Assembly: GCA_033032175.1 (NCBI GenBank) | Contig: CM065314.1 | Coordinates: forward strand, 930,001-994,000 | DNA length: 64,000 bases | Source of the DNA: Saturnia japonica | Taxonomy: Eukaryota; Arthropoda; Insecta; Lepidoptera; Saturniidae | Direction: 5' to 3' | Shown: piece after piece, positions 12,546 to 23,970 of the stretch | Layout of the letters: every line of letters begins with the position of its first letter | Numbering within the stretch: position 1 is the stretch's first letter | Notes under the pieces: generated by a model | The model's input: only the letters and a program-made list of their open reading frames with translations | The model's database searches: none | Told to the model about the DNA's origin: nothing | Translations under genes and position numbers: made by a program

Positions 12546-13224
12546 CATCAATATCAACGAAACAAATAAACTAATTGCCCTAATTAGCAAAATCAAGACA
12601 TTTTGGTACAAATGTGAAACAAAAACAATCAAGAATAGTAGCAGGTAATGGTAATTGGTGTTAATTTAAGTAGCTAGTCCAAATTTATAGGTAATGTACA
12701 ACTTTTAATAAAGAAAAATAGGTACATATATTGAAATTTTAAAACGAATTCTGAATCGTATTTTTGAAAACGAAGCGGTAGGGTAAATCAGAGGTAACTT
12801 TATTAATCGATACCCGTAGCGTAGCATTCAGGTCGAAAATAAACCTACATATTGATGATTTCACTTCAATACAATGTCATCAAAGTATGAAATTTTCATC
12901 AACAAATATCTGTTGAACGGGGACACCCGGGGTCAAGGTGAAAAGTCTTAAGGGTTCATTACCATCTCAATAATGATATGTATAAGTTTCAGCTTTAAAA
13001 CTCAAAACACAAAAAAGTTATGACGAAAAGAAAATCCATTTTCATACATTTGAAATTTACAAGTCCATATTATATGGTGTAGAAGGTAAAAATAAAGCTT
13101 GAAATTGCTAAATTATACAATGATATGACTGTTTTGACAAAACTGTATACCTAAAACTATGAAATAACATATTTAATTTTTCTAAAATCCGATGAAAGGG
13201 AGACTCCGATTTCAGCCCATTGTG
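12546..13224 (-). repeat. right 679-bp inverted arm
   Basis: Inverse copy of 8358-9036; outer end CATTGTG followed by CGTCG. Between the Gypsy fragment (to 12347) and this arm lie about 200 bp of AT-rich sequence of unknown origin. Confidence 0.9.
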
Positions 13225-14652
13225 CGTCGCTCCGCTACAGTGACATTAATAGACATCAATGGCCAGTCACTCTAGATGTTGACATTTCATTTTCACGCCT
13301 ACAAATTATATATATATATATATTAATAACGCACGGAGTTATAAATATATACATATATACACAGTATACATATAACTCATGGGAAGCGTGCGGTGACGAT
13401 GACACGAGTTCCATGGTTTTTGTCCACCCAAAAAGTGCTCAATGCGCCTATAGAAGTTTTCACTTCAAAAACTCGAAAGTCTGGGATAACTAGCAAGTTA
13501 GGCAACGAGTAGGAATTGATCGGTAAATTGAAATCTGATCATTCCTTCTCAGAGATTCAGTGTCTGTATCATACCTTCGGGGAAGAAGAAGATCTGCAGG
13601 ATGTCCAGCCTGAAATTACTCACCTACTCATTAACGGAATCGTTTGGTTGTATTGTACTCGATCGAAATTAATAATAGTGTCAAATAAGCTTTGTGAAAG
13701 CTCATTATAGCTGGATTTTAGTTCTGTTGCTTATAAAAGCAACTGATTTCAAAGCAATTACCTGACTAGCTAACAGATTTAAATAAAAATTATTTGCTGA
13801 ACTTATAAACAATGATATTTTATAAGTAGATCTCTGTACCTATCTGTATCATTAACGCTATTTACATGGCATCGTGAATGAGCGGAAATTGCCCTCAGTT
13901 CAGTTTTGACTTGATACCGGCGTGAGCGAGAAGAAACTTTTATCCCTTTTTGACAAGAGAGTTTCCGCCTGATGCTGTGATTTGCTATCCCTTTTGTTAC
14001 AACGTGCTGATAACAATATTTGTTGGAGATTATATGTTGTGTATCTGTGGCACGGACGGATGTTGTTAGTCTGTGGCACTTCATGTAAAATACATTTAGA
14101 GGTTTAGACAGCTTGAACAGATACGTTGATAGGTTTGTAATACGCTCTAAATCATACCTACCCAATATAAGCATCTGCACATTTCGAATATATAAAAGAT
14201 TACATCTACCAGTATTATATATGTAATTATATGTGTAACTAAAATACAGTCCACTTAACAAGAAGAAGAGTTACACAATATTTGTACCGTTTTCAAATTG
14301 CGTTTAGTGAGAGTATAACGTGTCTATTTATAAAGGTGTTTTTCAATAGTTGCGCTTGTGAACCAATCCAAGCTTAGTACTGTGTCGTATTCTTCCACAT
14401 GTTCACTTATGATGAACATTTAATAAAACAATCTTACGGAAACCGAAATGTGGAGGAATCAAAATTGATAGCACAAGCAAACGAATCGTTCGCTTGCATT
14501 TTAGACTCAAAGTAAAACTCTAGATTGTAGCACATTTGGGTGTTAGCCTATAAAATATAAAAGTAACAAAACAAAGGTTATTAATAGACAACCCAAAATC
14601 TCGCAGATGTTGGTTGTGATGGTCGGTTAAAGTCAGCGTGGATTAATATTGG
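13225..14652. other. spacer between the two Gypsy halves
   Basis: Holds a TA microsatellite (13307-13322), a second copy of repeat 'Q' (13884-14025), and an imperfect palindrome near 14479-14500. No gene recognised; a 152-codon minus-strand frame at 13803-14261 has no motifs. Confidence 0.5.
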
Positions 14653-16817
14653 CAAGGCGTCTCTCCAGATTCTGGGAAAGTTCAAGCCGTACTGAACATA
14701 AAAAAACCCACTAACTTGAAGCATCTACGTGCATTTGTACAAACCTGTTCCTGGTTTAGGAAGTTTATTCCAAATTTTTCATCAGTATCAGAGCCACTTA
14801 CAAGGCTTACAAGGAAAAATCAGACTTGGACCTGGGGTACAGTTCAAGCTACTGCTTTTAACGAGCTGAAACGACTTTTTATCCAGCGCCAATATTAATC
14901 CAAGCTGACTTTAACCGACCCTTCGTGCTTCGCACCGACGCAAGTAATTATGCGATTGGAGCTGTTTTACTCCAGGGGGAGGATAAAGAAGAAAGACCCA
15001 TAGAATATGCCAGCCGTCTCCTTAACGCCGCTGAGCGTAACTATTCTACCATAGAACGGGAGGCATTGGCTGTAGTGTGGGCAGTAGAGCGATTCCGATG
15101 TTACTTAGATGGACATCCGGTTATTATAGGTAGCGACCACCAACCACTTCGATGGCTGATGACATTGAAGTCTCCTACAGGACGATTGGTGAGATGGGCA
15201 CTTAAGCTCCAGTCTTTTGACATTCAATACCAATACACCCCTGGAAAGGCAAACATAGTAGCAGACACGCTAAGTAGACCGATATGTTCCGAGGAAACCC
15301 GTAAAAGTTGCGGTATCTGTTCAGTGATCATAAACTTACCTACTAAGAACCCTGCAGATTTAAGGAAGGAACAACTTGCTGACTCGGAGGTTGATAAAAT
15401 CATCAAGGAAATAGAAAGCCTAGATGAAGTAGCATCTCGACGATGGACGGAACGGGGATATTTGTTATCACAAGGAGTGCTATATCGGTATAATCCCGAT
15501 TCTGATAGTGAAACTCCTCAACTTGTGATCCCTCTTTCACTCCGTTCTGAGATTTTGAAAGAGTGTCATGATTCACCGCTGGCCGGTCATCCTGGAATCG
15601 ATCGCACTTACTCGAAGGTTGCTTATTCATATTATTTTCCCGGAATGCGTAGGATCATTACGGATTATGTTAAAGCCTGTGTTGATTGTCAGTGATACAA
15701 GGCTTCCAACGAAAAACCTCCTGGATTACTTCAAACACCTGTTTTGCAGCAACGGAATGAGGTTCTAGCTGTAGATCTTTTCGATCCCTTACCTGTAGGA
15801 GCCAACGGCGAGAGATGGATACTTCTGATTGAAGACACTGCCACACGTTGGGTTGAGCTCTTTTCCCTACAGGAAGCGACTGCGGAAGCATGCGCCCATA
15901 CTCTTACCGAGGAATATTTCCTGAGATACGGCTTACCGCGCCGGGTTATTTCTGATAATGGTGTGCAGTTTGTCGGGGCAGTTATGCAACAATGCATGTT
16001 TATCTTAGGAGTCAAACAGAATTTCGTGCCACTGTATCACCCGGAAGCAAACCCTGCAGAGCGTAAAAATCGCGACCTTAAAGCGCAGCTCGCACAACTC
16101 ATGCAGACAGACCACACTAACTGGCCGGCAAAACTGCCAGTGATTCGTTTTGCTATGAACAGCGCTGTATGTAGAACCACTGGTGTTACTCCAGCATATC
16201 TCATGTTTGCCAGGGAAATAAGGTCCCCCATGGAAGTTCGTCATGATCTGAGGGCGATACTTGACAAAGAGAACTTTATACCTCAGATTACTCCTTATCT
16301 AAGATCTTTTATTAGCTCCTTATCAGCGATTCGAGAACGAATCGAAGTACAGCAAGATCAATCCAAAAAGATTTCCGATCAGTCTCGCCGACCTAGTCAG
16401 TCTTACGAGATAGGAGATAAAGTCATGGTTCGGTCGCATGTACTAAGTCAAGGTAGCAAAGGTTTCACCGCCAAATTTGCGCCCAAACGCGATGGACCCT
16501 ATGTAATAACCAAGAAAGTTAGTCCAACCACTTTTCTAATATCTTCCTTGCGAAGTCCTGATGAAAGTTTAGGGAAATACCATGCTCAGGATCTGACTCG
16601 TTTTATTGATAGTGATACACGAAACGAACTACCATCGAAACCTATTATACCTAAGCGACGACGCGGACGTCCGAAGCATACGGATTATGAACTGGTCCAG
16701 GAACGAGGGCGTTCACCTAGACCAGAGGGGGAGTATATAGTAAGACAACCTGTCCCTAGTACTTCTAGACGCCGTGATATACGTGTGCCGTCTAGGTACT
16801 ATGATTACTCTATGTAG
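14653..16817 (+). pseudogene. pol: Ty3/Gypsy pol: RNase H and integrase
   Basis: Opens with the 262-bp duplicate, then from 14925 a long frame. RNase H: LRTDASNYAIGAVL, Y-S-T-I-E-R-E-A-L-A, GSDHQPLRWL, then ADTLSRP. Integrase zinc finger: H-D-S-P-L-A-G-H-P-G and the C-V-D-C pair at about 15680. A TGA stop follows at 15693-15695, where the same frame otherwise continues. The integrase core has its Asp in AVDLFDPLP, Asp in ISDNGVQFVG and Glu in NPAERKNRDLK. The C-terminus has a GPY/F-type motif (GPYVI) and a basic tail ending at 16817. The last 82 bases of the ORF overlap the 3' LTR. Apart from the duplicated frameshift, only one nonsense codon disables this half. Confidence 0.9.
16721..16735 (+). 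promoter_or_regulatory. polypurine tract of the Gypsy element
   Basis: AGAGGGGGAG immediately before the 310-bp LTR, the position expected for plus-strand priming. Confidence 0.6.
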
Positions 16818-17045
16818 GTTGTATATGCATCGGTTGTTGTTAGTTCTATTCTTGAATTTGACAGAGAATAAAAAGAAGAGCTCTAGGTAGCGCGTCGTTT
16901 GATGTCTTTTAAAATGACTGTCGTGTTTTCTGATTATTTTATATAATAGCCTAACTTACGAATGTGTAATACATTGTGGTGGTTGAATAAACATTTCAAC
17001 GATCTGCCGACTATATTATTTATAATACTGAGCTAGCTTGGCGAA
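16736..17045 (+). repeat. Gypsy 3' LTR (310 bp)
   Basis: Defined by comparison with the solo copy at 27528-27837, which is flanked by a 5-bp target duplication. Both run from TATAGTAAGACAACC to GCTTGGCGAA and both are 310 bp. The canonical TG...CA ends are absent. It contains a GAATAAAC poly(A)-type signal near 16985. Preceded by a polypurine tract. Confidence 0.7.
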
Positions 17046-17373
17046 AAAATTTAAAATTCAAAATTGTCTTGACAGAAAAGAAAACATTTATTATACGACA
17101 GACTTTGTAAACTTATAGACTTATATTTTAGAATATAGAGAAAATAATAGAAAATATACCAACCAATACCAATAATTTTAATATAAAAAGTCATAAATAT
17201 AAAAGTCGGAGAAGTGTCAATCCGAGCTTTTAATAATCGAAATATTATATTCTCTTTTCATGGAATTAATCTCACCCTGTGAGATATATTGTTCGTGCTT
17301 CGAGCGTGCACTCCGCTGAACATCCAGACCGACGCAGCTAAGGAGACAGTTTCTATCTCTAATCTACACTATG
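17046..17373 (+). other. flank of the Gypsy LTR, shared by both units
   Basis: Non-coding sequence also present at 26783-27109; no gene seen. Confidence 0.6.
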
Positions 17374-18473
17374 TGTTATATTTTTTATCTGGAAGATAAT
17401 CTTATTTAATATCTACTTTATATTATTCATCATAAGTTCATTTGATTTACCTTATTATTGTTTTGGTGTACCTATTCTTTTATTTCCAGGATACCAATTA
17501 ATGATAGGTTTATGTATTGATGCGTTTAGATAATTTATAACTTGATAATTTTGGTTTAATAACAGCTTTGTTAATATTTTAGGTTCGTATTGTTTACATT
17601 GCAATATTATGACAATCTCTGTCATTGATAATTCTTTGATAGTAATAGAGCATGCGCAGTTAGGAGTTTCTCAGGTATAGACAAATATTCTATCCAGGTT
17701 CTAGTTTAGCAAAATAAATCTATGATTAGATTTATTTTGAATTTTTAAAATAAGAAAAGTCTAGTAAGATGAAATTTTGAATTCAAACAAAATAGAAAAT
17801 TAGAACAGAGAGTATGACAGATTCTTCAGGGTGGATCTGATCATGTTTTATTAATTGGACTGCGGACCTTTGAAAGGAAGTAACGTTTATATCATAATTA
17901 TCATGTGTTTTGATAAAAACCAAATTATTGTACAACAGACCTGGGAGTCGAAAAGATAGTTTATTTTATAACATATTTATATAGAAAAGTTATTTTAATT
18001 GTTATAATTTATAATTTTAATATTAATATGGGTGAAATACCCTTTGCCAAAACGACAAATACCTACTGAACATTGAAAGAACACTACCGGGAAAGTATCA
18101 CCTGGATTTTGTATTTATAATACAAATAATAACTTTTCCTTTTACATATGAGGAAACCTCAATAGATAAGATATTTGGTGCTGCGTCGTCTGCTTGAGCA
18201 GTGTATCCTGATACGGCCTACACCGTGCTGACTTCTATTCTAGATCCTAGGCAAGGATCTCTACGCTGAGCTGTCGGAGCAAGAAGAACGTCTCGGTTAT
18301 GGACATTAAAATTGTGTAATAATAATTTGTAAAACCTATATTAACTGAAAATTGTAAGGTATGCTGGAAATTTATTCATAACTATCCTAAATTATAAAAC
18401 TTTCATTCATTTTATCTACGTTTAGTTTATTCTTTATCTCTCTTCTTACCTAAATTAAATTATAATCATAACA
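17374..18473 (+). repeat. LTR 1 of the non-autonomous element (1100 bp)
   Basis: TG...CA ends. It contains 63 bp (about 18393-18455) missing from LTR 2, apparently lost between two CCTAAATTA repeats. Confidence 0.9.
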
Positions 18474-18495
18474 TTTGGCGCCCAACGTAAAATAA
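18474..18495 (+). promoter_or_regulatory. primer-binding site
   Basis: TTTGGCGCCCAACGT directly follows the LTR. TGGCGCCCAACGT is a tRNA 3'-end complement used by many insect LTR elements. Confidence 0.8.
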
Positions 18496-19567
18496 CCCCT
18501 ATAATTCCCTCAAAATTCTGAAACGATCACACTCGTGATAGTAAATTTTTTTGAAAAATATTTTGGACATATAATATTTTATATATATATAAATTCTTCA
18601 CATCATTCATTGACAGTATTTATTTAAATACTTCTATTTAGTATAACTAATATAACATTCAATAATAATATAACAAATTATTTTCCTAAAAATTAAAAAA
18701 CACACTTTATCTAGTGTTGGTATATGTTTTACATATATTTTATTTTTTTGGAATATCATTTGGTTAGCTGCTTATTTTTATAAATTTGAAATAAATAAAC
18801 ATCAATATAAAGCATTTCCCTTTTATAAAAATTTCTTTTTAGGTCTTATATTATTAAGTATATGTGTATATGGGGATAGTATATTTTATTTTATTTATAG
18901 TATATTATATAATATTAATTATATGTACTATTATCTTTATTATATTTCTTGGCTGTTTTCCAAGATATTTACAGCATTTTAAAGGCTGAGATTATTTTCG
19001 GCATTTGTGCCGGTATTATTATGCAGCGTCTAAAGCTGTTACTTATGCAGCGGTTATGCTGTTACTTATGCAGCGTTTATGCTGATTTTATGCAGCAATT
19101 ATTACTGATATTGAGTGAGGTGGAATTATATTTATATATCCTTATTTATATATTGGGGTTTATTCGACTAAATATTAGTCTTATATATAATGGAGCGGCT
19201 GTCTACTCCTTAAATAAGCCATAGGACAAAATCAATATTTATTTATTGTTAAAGAGCGGGTGAGGACTCTTCATAAAAAAAGCCAACATTCGAGTGGTAG
19301 GCAAGCTCGTAAAATATACCATTCTGCCTTAATGATGAGCAACTTCTGGAGTGGGAGCCATTGACTGTGAGCCCCAACCCCTACGGTGTGCCTGGTGATG
19401 ATATGTTTGAGGTATGTATGGAACTTTGTTAGGATTTGATAGGGTGAGGTATGTTTGCTGGTATGTTAAAGATGTATGTAATTGTGAAGCTAGCTCTCTA
19501 TATTATAAAGTATATATTATCAAATTTTTTCCTTCAATTGAAAAATTTTACGGGGTCAAAGGGGAAA
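18496..19567 (+). other. internal region of the non-autonomous LTR element
   Basis: AT-rich; the longest frame (18949-19224, 91 codons) shows no retroviral motif and has a short repeated CAGCG-TTATG pattern. It ends in a purine tract AAAGGGGAAA at 19558-19567. Confidence 0.7.
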
Positions 19568-20604
19568 TGTTATATTTTTTATCTGGAAGATAATCTTATT
19601 TAATATCTACTTTATATTATTCATCATAAGTTCATTTGATTTACCTTATTATTGTTTTGGTGTACCTATTCTTTTATTTCCAGGATACCAATTAATGATA
19701 GGTTTATGTATTGATTCGTTTAGATAATTTATAACTTGATAATTTTGGTTTAATAACAGCTTTGTTAATATTTTAGGTTCGTATTGTTTACATTGCAATA
19801 TTATGACAATCTCTGTCATTGATAATTCTTTGATAGTAATAGAGCATGCGCAGTTAGGAGTTTCTCAGATATAGACAAATATTCTATCCAGGTTCTAGTT
19901 TAGCAAAATAAATCTATGATTAGATTTATTTTGAATTTTTAAAATAAGAAAAGTCTAGTAAGATGAAATTTTGAATTCAAACAAAATAGAAAATTAGAAC
20001 AGAGAGTATGACAGATTCTTCAGGGTGGATCTGATCATGTTTCATTCATTGGACTGCAGACCTTTGAAAGGAAGTAACGTTTATATCATAATTATCATGT
20101 GTTTTGATAAAAACCAAATTATTGTACAACAGACCTGGGAGTCGAAAAGATAGTTTATTTTATAACATATTTATATAGAAAAGTTATTTTAATTGTTATA
20201 ATTTATAATTTTAATATTAATATGGGTGAAATACCCTTTGCCAAAACGACAAATACCTACTGAACATTGAAAGAACACTACCGGGAAAGTATCACCTGGA
20301 TTTTGTATTTATAATACAAATAATAACTTTTCCTTTTACATATGAGGAAATCTCAATAGATAAGATATTTGGTGCTGCGTCGTCTGCTTGAGCAGTGTAT
20401 CCTGATACGGCCTACACCGTGCTGACTTCTATTCTAGATCCTAGGCAAGGATCTCTACGCTGAGCTGTCGGAGCAAGAAGAACGTCTCGGTTATGGACTT
20501 TTAAATTGTGTAATAATAATTTGTAAAACCTATATTAACTGAAAATTGTAAGGTATGCTGGAAATTTATACATAACTATCCTAAATTAAATTATAATCAT
20601 AACA
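19568..20604 (+). repeat. LTR 2 of the non-autonomous element (1037 bp)
   Basis: Same ends as LTR 1, about a dozen point differences by eye and one 63-bp deletion; followed by the TATG target duplication. Confidence 0.9.
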
Positions 20605-20605
20605 T

Positions 20606-20803
20606 ATGCCGATCATCCGAGGTGACGCGGCCAAGGCGGCATTTTCTGCCTCGGGCATACATTGTATCAGTCAACCAGGGCGACACGGCCGAGGCTTCAG
20701 TTCCTGGATCTTCAAATGTGAAACCAATTTTATCGGAGGAATTGTGAGGTATAATTTACGGAAGTTATTAGGAACTGTTGAATACCTAAAGAATGTACGG
20801 TAA
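20606..20803 (+). CDS. small unrecognised ORF, 65 codons, unit A
   Basis: The frame starts at the ATG that is part of the TATG target duplication, so the LTR element landed exactly at the start codon and restored it. The protein has no recognised domain, with R-G-D and G-R-H-G-R-G-F near the start. The unit B copy (27106-27303) differs by a single residue (Asn to Thr near the end). Conservation here is expected from the recent duplication and is not evidence of coding. Low GC flanks and no signal of translation; possibly chance. Confidence 0.25.
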   Translation: MPIIRGDAAKAAFSASGIHCISQPGRHGRGFSSWIFKCETNFIGGIVRYNLRKLLGTVEYLKNVR

Positions 20804-21559
20804 TAACAATTTCTCTATTTTCTATTTTTTTAATTGGAAAAACTTTACAAAATTAATGCTATAACGTACAAAAGTAACATAAATCATATTTATAAATGTT
20901 CTTGTAATATATATTTATTTAAATTTTATCCTAAATTCATTTCATATTCCCTTTTTGACATATCTCCTTCCAAATTCCAGTAAATAACTGTCTACACACG
21001 ACAACCTATATCTTAAAAATAACGATATATTTTAATTTCTTTAATGCTTTTGTAAGGATTAGGAGTTTTTCAGCCACGATTGACGCAAAGTAGCATGCGG
21101 TCAACCTCATAGTAAGCAGATGGCGCAGCCAATGGACGTTTGTAAAACCAGAAGCATTCAAATGCGCGTGCCGACCTTTTAAAACCTGTTTAATGCCCTA
21201 TTGAAGAACCCCATACTGTAGTCTCCTGGGACAACCTCAAAGGGAGCTCATTCCACATCTAGACTTATCACATCTCCCATCTTAATCTATGATGTATTTG
21301 GTTTTAACTTTTTAATTATGAACTTAATTATTACTTGATTATTTTATGTATTATTGGTGGCATCGGCATTTCGTGTGATAGACCGGTAAAGTTTGACCAT
21401 TGTAAACAAGTGAAATGGATTAGAAATAATAACTTGGAAAAGAATAATACAAATAACATAATGATAAAAAATACCAAAAAAATTAAAACTGAATTGGAAT
21501 AAATAGCTTCACAATTAACCTAACATTTAAAATTACTATATTGTAGATAAAAATGGTTA
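20804..21559. other. repeat-derived spacer, unit A
   Basis: A segment around 21060-21250 (also at 27860-28074) encodes, on the minus strand of unit B, a 62-codon frame starting M-W-N-K-L-P-L-R-L. This resembles the end of some LINE ORF2 proteins but is too short to assign. Confidence 0.4.
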
Positions 21560-21731
21560 CGTCGGTGACAATGAAAGTTTTTTATAACTGGCCACTTGTA
21601 AACGATATAGTAAAAAAATAAGTTCAGATTTTGAAAATGGAACTCTTTGCCAATATTATGCGTATGTATTTTATTCATTCCTCATTTGTTTACGATTTGG
21701 CGGCATATTGAAAATTCTCTGAGTCACGTCA

Positions 21732-22991
21732 GAATGAATTTAACGAAAGAAAATTTTTGTACAATGATTTTTTATGACTTTCGATGTTAGTTAAGTCAAC
21801 AGGAGAGTTATGATAGACTTCGATTGGTCTTTCACGATAAAGCCCCATCACATGCCACTGTTTACAGCTGGTTTAATGTGTTTAAACGTGGTCGTATTTA
21901 TCTCACCGATAATCAGCTTGAGGGACGGCCTTCTACGGCGACGACTGAAGAGAACATCAGTGTTGTGTGCCGTACGATACAGACCGACAAAATAGTGACT
22001 TATCAGCTGATTCGGACAAGCTTAGGCATCGGTATGAGTCAAGTGCACAAAATCCTCCATTAACATTTAGCGGTCTGGAAGCATTGTGCACGGTGGGTAC
22101 CTCATAATTTGACAGAGGCCCAAAAACTCCGTCGTGTTGATCGGTGTCGTAAAATGGTCTAAAGATTTAACGGAGGTGACTCAAATGCTATGTTCGACAT
22201 ACTTACGGGTGACAAAAGCTGGATTTATTGTTATGATCCCGAAACTAAGAGACGGTCTGCTGTCTGGGTGTTTCCTTCCGAGGAGTTTCCAACTAAAATG
22301 AAGAGAGGTCGAAACGTGGGAAAAAAGATGGTGGCCTCGTTCTTCGGAAGGACAAGTCATTACGCAACAATTGTTTTAAAGGATCGAAAAACAGTTACTG
22401 CAGAGTTGTACACTAATAATTGTTTGCCATTTGTCTTGGAAAAAGTTCGGTAGAAACGACCTCGCAGTAGGATCCTCCTTTCCCACGACAACGCCTCGTC
22501 GCACACCGCCAAGCAAACAAGCGACTACTTGGCTGTAGCAGATTATGGGCCGGTAGCGCAGTGGAAGATATTTGTAGTAATAAATAAAACCAGCATATAA
22601 AAGTAAAGAACAGGAAAGAACATATATATATGGTAGCAAAGATCTTTACACAACAAAAGAAAACTGTGTGACACATACCAAATTTAAAATATGGAAGGTA
22701 CAAATTTATTATAAAAGAGTATCTACTCAACACTTGGCGACGTCAGACGTGGAGTTACTGGGTCACCCGCCCTGTAGCTCCGACCTCGCACCTTGCGATT
22801 ATTATTTATTTCCGAAAATAAAAGAAAAACTCCGACAAAAACGTTTTATGGACGCCGAGGAAGCAGTGGCTGCGTTTCAAAATGCCGTCGAAGAGACCCC
22901 TAAGGACGAGTGGGCAAAGTGCTTTTCTCAGTGGTTCCATCGGATGCAGCGATGTATTGATATAAATGGACACAATTTTGAAAAGATATAA
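21732..22991 (+). pseudogene. mariner transposase, unit A
   Basis: Pieces of one transposase can be followed: the N-terminal helix-turn-helix region near 21830-21940 (S-H-A-T-V-Y-S-W-F), EGRPSTATTEENI, LTGDKSWIYCYDPETK with the first catalytic Asp, LSHDNASSHTAK with the second, and SSDLAPCDYYLFPKIKEKL with the third. Stops occur near 21788, 22062, 22159 and 22452. The frame is further broken by a 190-bp insert between the second and third catalytic residues. Unit B lacks two of these stops, so they arose or were lost after duplication. Dead. Confidence 0.85.
22546..22736. repeat. insert inside the mariner transposase
   Basis: About 190 bp splitting the transposase, present in both units and therefore older than the duplication. 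It begins near GGGCCGGTAGCGCAGTGG, which fits a pol III A box, but no B box follows, so a SINE call is not justified. Confidence 0.4.
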
Positions 22992-23056
22992 TAAACTAAT
23001 ACCTTGCTAGTTTGTTCAAGTTTTTATTTTCTAAGAACTTTCAGTGTCACCTAACG

Positions 23057-23970
23057 TGCTGTGAGTCAAGCTTAGAAGATAGACATGTGTCATCGCGGAC
23101 TTTTCTATAGCCTTCTTTGGAAGGACTACAATTCTTTCGTAGGTGCATTATTTTAAGGTTTAGCCAGCGTAAGCCACTTAATTACCTGAAAATTGAAAAA
23201 TTGACGTCTGATTACATAAAATTGGGTGTTGTATACTATACAAACACTTAATTGGAATGTATTGTCCGTACTGTATATACAAACCGTCCGTAAAAAAAAA
23301 AAAATCTTTAAATTACATTGAAAACCGTATAAATATCCGTTGCGTGGTTTATAAGAAGTTAGCGGACAAACAAACAGACACGTTCAGCGACTTCCTTTTA
23401 TACAATGTATTAATATTGATTATATTTAAGATGTATAAAGATGAGGCCATTGATGGATCTCGTTTGAAATTTACAGAAAAGAATCAGCGAGAATCATGTT
23501 CAGATATAATACACGGCGCATGACTCAGATGACTATGAATTTTTATTTTATTTGATGTTATTTACAAAATTTTACCAAAAAAAATACAGAAAATCCAATA
23601 AACCTTTAAAAACATAAGAGATTGAACGAAATATTAGCATAGTTTGTTCAAATACAAACAAACAAACAGGCTGCCGAAGCTACGATGCAATATATTCGAT
23701 GGTATAACCAAAAGTATTGTAAGAAAAACGTCCATCCATTCGCAAATCTGGAGAATAGGTCGGGAATACACTAACAGCTATACAAATAAGTAGATAAGAT
23801 AAATAGGATTGATCGAGGGTAAGTTAACAAATTTAAAAATATACAACAACAAAAAAATTATACAATGTACCTACGTGTTAAAATACTTTGGAAAGCAAGT
23901 TATACGCGGTAAATGTTGTGTACGAAATTGTGTCTTAAATAATAAATAATTGTTTAAATTAAAAATTACT
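23057..23970. other. repeat-rich spacer, unit A
   Basis: AT-rich, duplicated at 29712-30611. No coding evidence; the 88-codon frame at 23257 has no motif. Confidence 0.4.

Larger units (their letters stand above)
8358..13224. mobile_element. Transib-like element with 679-bp inverted arms enclosing Gypsy sequence
   Basis: The ends read CACAGTGGGCTGAAATCGG on the left and, on the opposite strand, CACAATGGGCTGAAATCGG on the right. CGACG precedes the left end and CGTCG follows the right end. CACWRTG termini and a 5-bp CGNCG-type target are what I recall for the Transib superfamily; this needs a database check. Both arms are 679 bp, far longer than usual Transib inverted repeats. No Transib transposase is visible between them. 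Instead the interior holds the 5' half of a Ty3/Gypsy element. Possible readings are a non-autonomous transposon that acquired Gypsy sequence, an older transposon invaded by Gypsy and then rearranged, or an inverted duplication. Confidence 0.6.
17374..20604 (+). mobile_element. non-autonomous LTR retrotransposon (LARD-like)
   Basis: Two direct LTRs (17374-18473 and 19568-20604) both start TGTTATATTTTTTATCTGG and end TAATCATAACA. They flank 1.1 kb without recognisable gag or pol. A primer-binding site directly follows LTR 1 and a purine tract directly precedes LTR 2. The target duplication is TATG (17370-17373 and 20605-20608), and the unoccupied site is present in unit B at about 27104-27109. 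The long LTRs and internal region without coding put it in the LARD class. The 4-bp duplication suggests Gypsy-type machinery in trans, which is inference. Apparently young: few LTR differences besides one 63-bp deletion. Confidence 0.92.
21560..23056 (+). mobile_element. mariner-like element, unit A copy
   Basis: Ends pair as imperfect inverted repeats: CGTCGGTGACAATGAAAG on the left, and on the opposite strand CGTTAGGTGACACTGAAAG on the right. A TA lies at the left edge. It contains a decayed transposase and a foreign insert of about 190 bp (22546-22736). Confidence 0.75.

Noticed and set aside
18949..19224. 91-codon frame as a Gag-like protein of the LARD element
   Set aside because: No Cys/His knuckle or capsid motif; the hydrophobic composition fits chance in AT-rich DNA.
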